From: Prolixibacteraceae bacterium | GTDB lineage: Bacteria > Bacteroidota > Bacteroidia > Bacteroidales > Prolixibacteraceae | DNA: 64,000 nucleotides | Assembly (NCBI GenBank): GCA_003457135.1 | Contig: DMSQ01000014.1 | Location: forward strand, 1-64,000 | Direction of reading: 5' to 3' | Shown here: piece after piece, positions 63,813-64,000 of the stretch | Layout of the letters: every line of letters starts with the position of its first letter | Position numbering within the stretch: the first letter of the stretch is position 1 | The notes under the pieces: model-generated | Told to the model about the DNA's origin: nothing | Databases searched by the model: none | The model's input: the letters and a program-made list of their open reading frames with translations, nothing else | Made by a program: the position numbers and the translations under genes

Positions 63813-64000
63813 AATCAACTGAAACTAACAGATTAAAGGTGAAATCCTTAAATTCAGGACGATATACCGATCTGAAACCTAATTCAAAAGGAGCAAAAAA
63901 CCGCAAAAAGTGAACATCGGAAGTTAGTTCAAATCCTATAGATTTAAGTTGCATTTCATGGTCATTCGGAAAAATGGTTCCATTTTTATCGGCCACTGGT
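63799..64000 (-). CDS. C-terminal end of an outer-membrane beta-barrel protein (partial)
   Basis: An open minus-strand frame enters from the right edge and ends at 63799. The visible 66 residues (PVADKNGTIFPND...) form alternating strands: LKSIGFELTSDVHFLRFFAPFELGFRSVY, FKDFTFNLLVSVDFNGF, ending with a C-terminal Phe, the barrel-assembly signal. It resembles the last strands of surface-antigen-type or propeller-associated barrels. It overlaps the convergent phosphoesterase gene by 14 bases. The rest lies outside the window. Confidence 0.6.
   Translation of the reverse strand, partial: PVADKNGTIFPNDHEMQLKSIGFELTSDVHFLRFFAPFELGFRSVYRPEFKDFTFNLLVSVDFNGF

Overview
The window comes from a chromosome of the phylum Bacteroidota. 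The evidence is a T9SS C-terminal sorting domain, a fused branched-chain keto acid dehydrogenase E1 (alpha+beta), PorT-type outer-membrane barrels, promoters with the TAnnTTTG -7 box, a Bacteroidetes-type integrase and very AT-rich spacers. A Bacteroidales/Marinilabiliales-like organism is my inference; the genus cannot be read from the sequence. No rRNA, tRNA or CRISPR array was seen.

Layout. 0-8.3 kb: a truncated membrane protein, an outer-membrane barrel, L-fucose isomerase (fucI), two proteins of unknown function, chorismate synthase (aroC), a SlyD-like prolyl isomerase, a cobalamin riboswitch driving a secreted DUF4465/T9SS protein, and a GtrA-family membrane protein. 8.5-12.1 kb: an SRAP abasic-site protein, an MDR oxidoreductase, and a small island of toxin-antitoxin genes (orphan HicB-like, RelE/ParE pair, PIN pair). 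A diverged second copy of the 3' end of the neighbouring dnaE2 gene lies inside this island. 12.1-17.3 kb: a probable SOS mutagenesis cassette with a DnaE2-type polymerase III alpha subunit, a Y-family polymerase and a divergent LexA-like XRE/S24 repressor. A cluster of REP-like palindromes lies between the two polymerases. 17.5-20.6 kb: a PurF-like protein with Ser in place of the catalytic Cys, a ferredoxin-nitroreductase and two proteins of unknown function.

About 20.7-40.7 kb is an integrated mobile element beside mnmE. It has a tyrosine integrase, a zinc-finger/HTH excisionase-like protein, a phage-type replication module (helicase loader + DnaB helicase), several repressors with ordered operator repeats, and a 9.3 kb late-like block. 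That block holds a 2068-residue polyvalent/ejection-type protein, a coiled-coil partner and three small proteins, two of them paralogous. I find no capsid, portal, terminase, tail or conjugation gene. The whole resembles a phage satellite, or a remnant, that kept its own DNA-entry protein. It is the best candidate here for an undescribed system.

40.8-64 kb is core chromosome: mnmE, a DUF4422 glycosyltransferase-like gene, an FkbM methyltransferase, fabG, a Cache-SpoIIE phosphatase, clpC, gyrA, a TPR protein, a flavodoxin, the fused BCKDH E1 and its E2, a serine hydrolase overlapping pyrD-pyrK, an XRE regulator, a membrane metallophosphoesterase and the C-terminal end of an outer-membrane protein.
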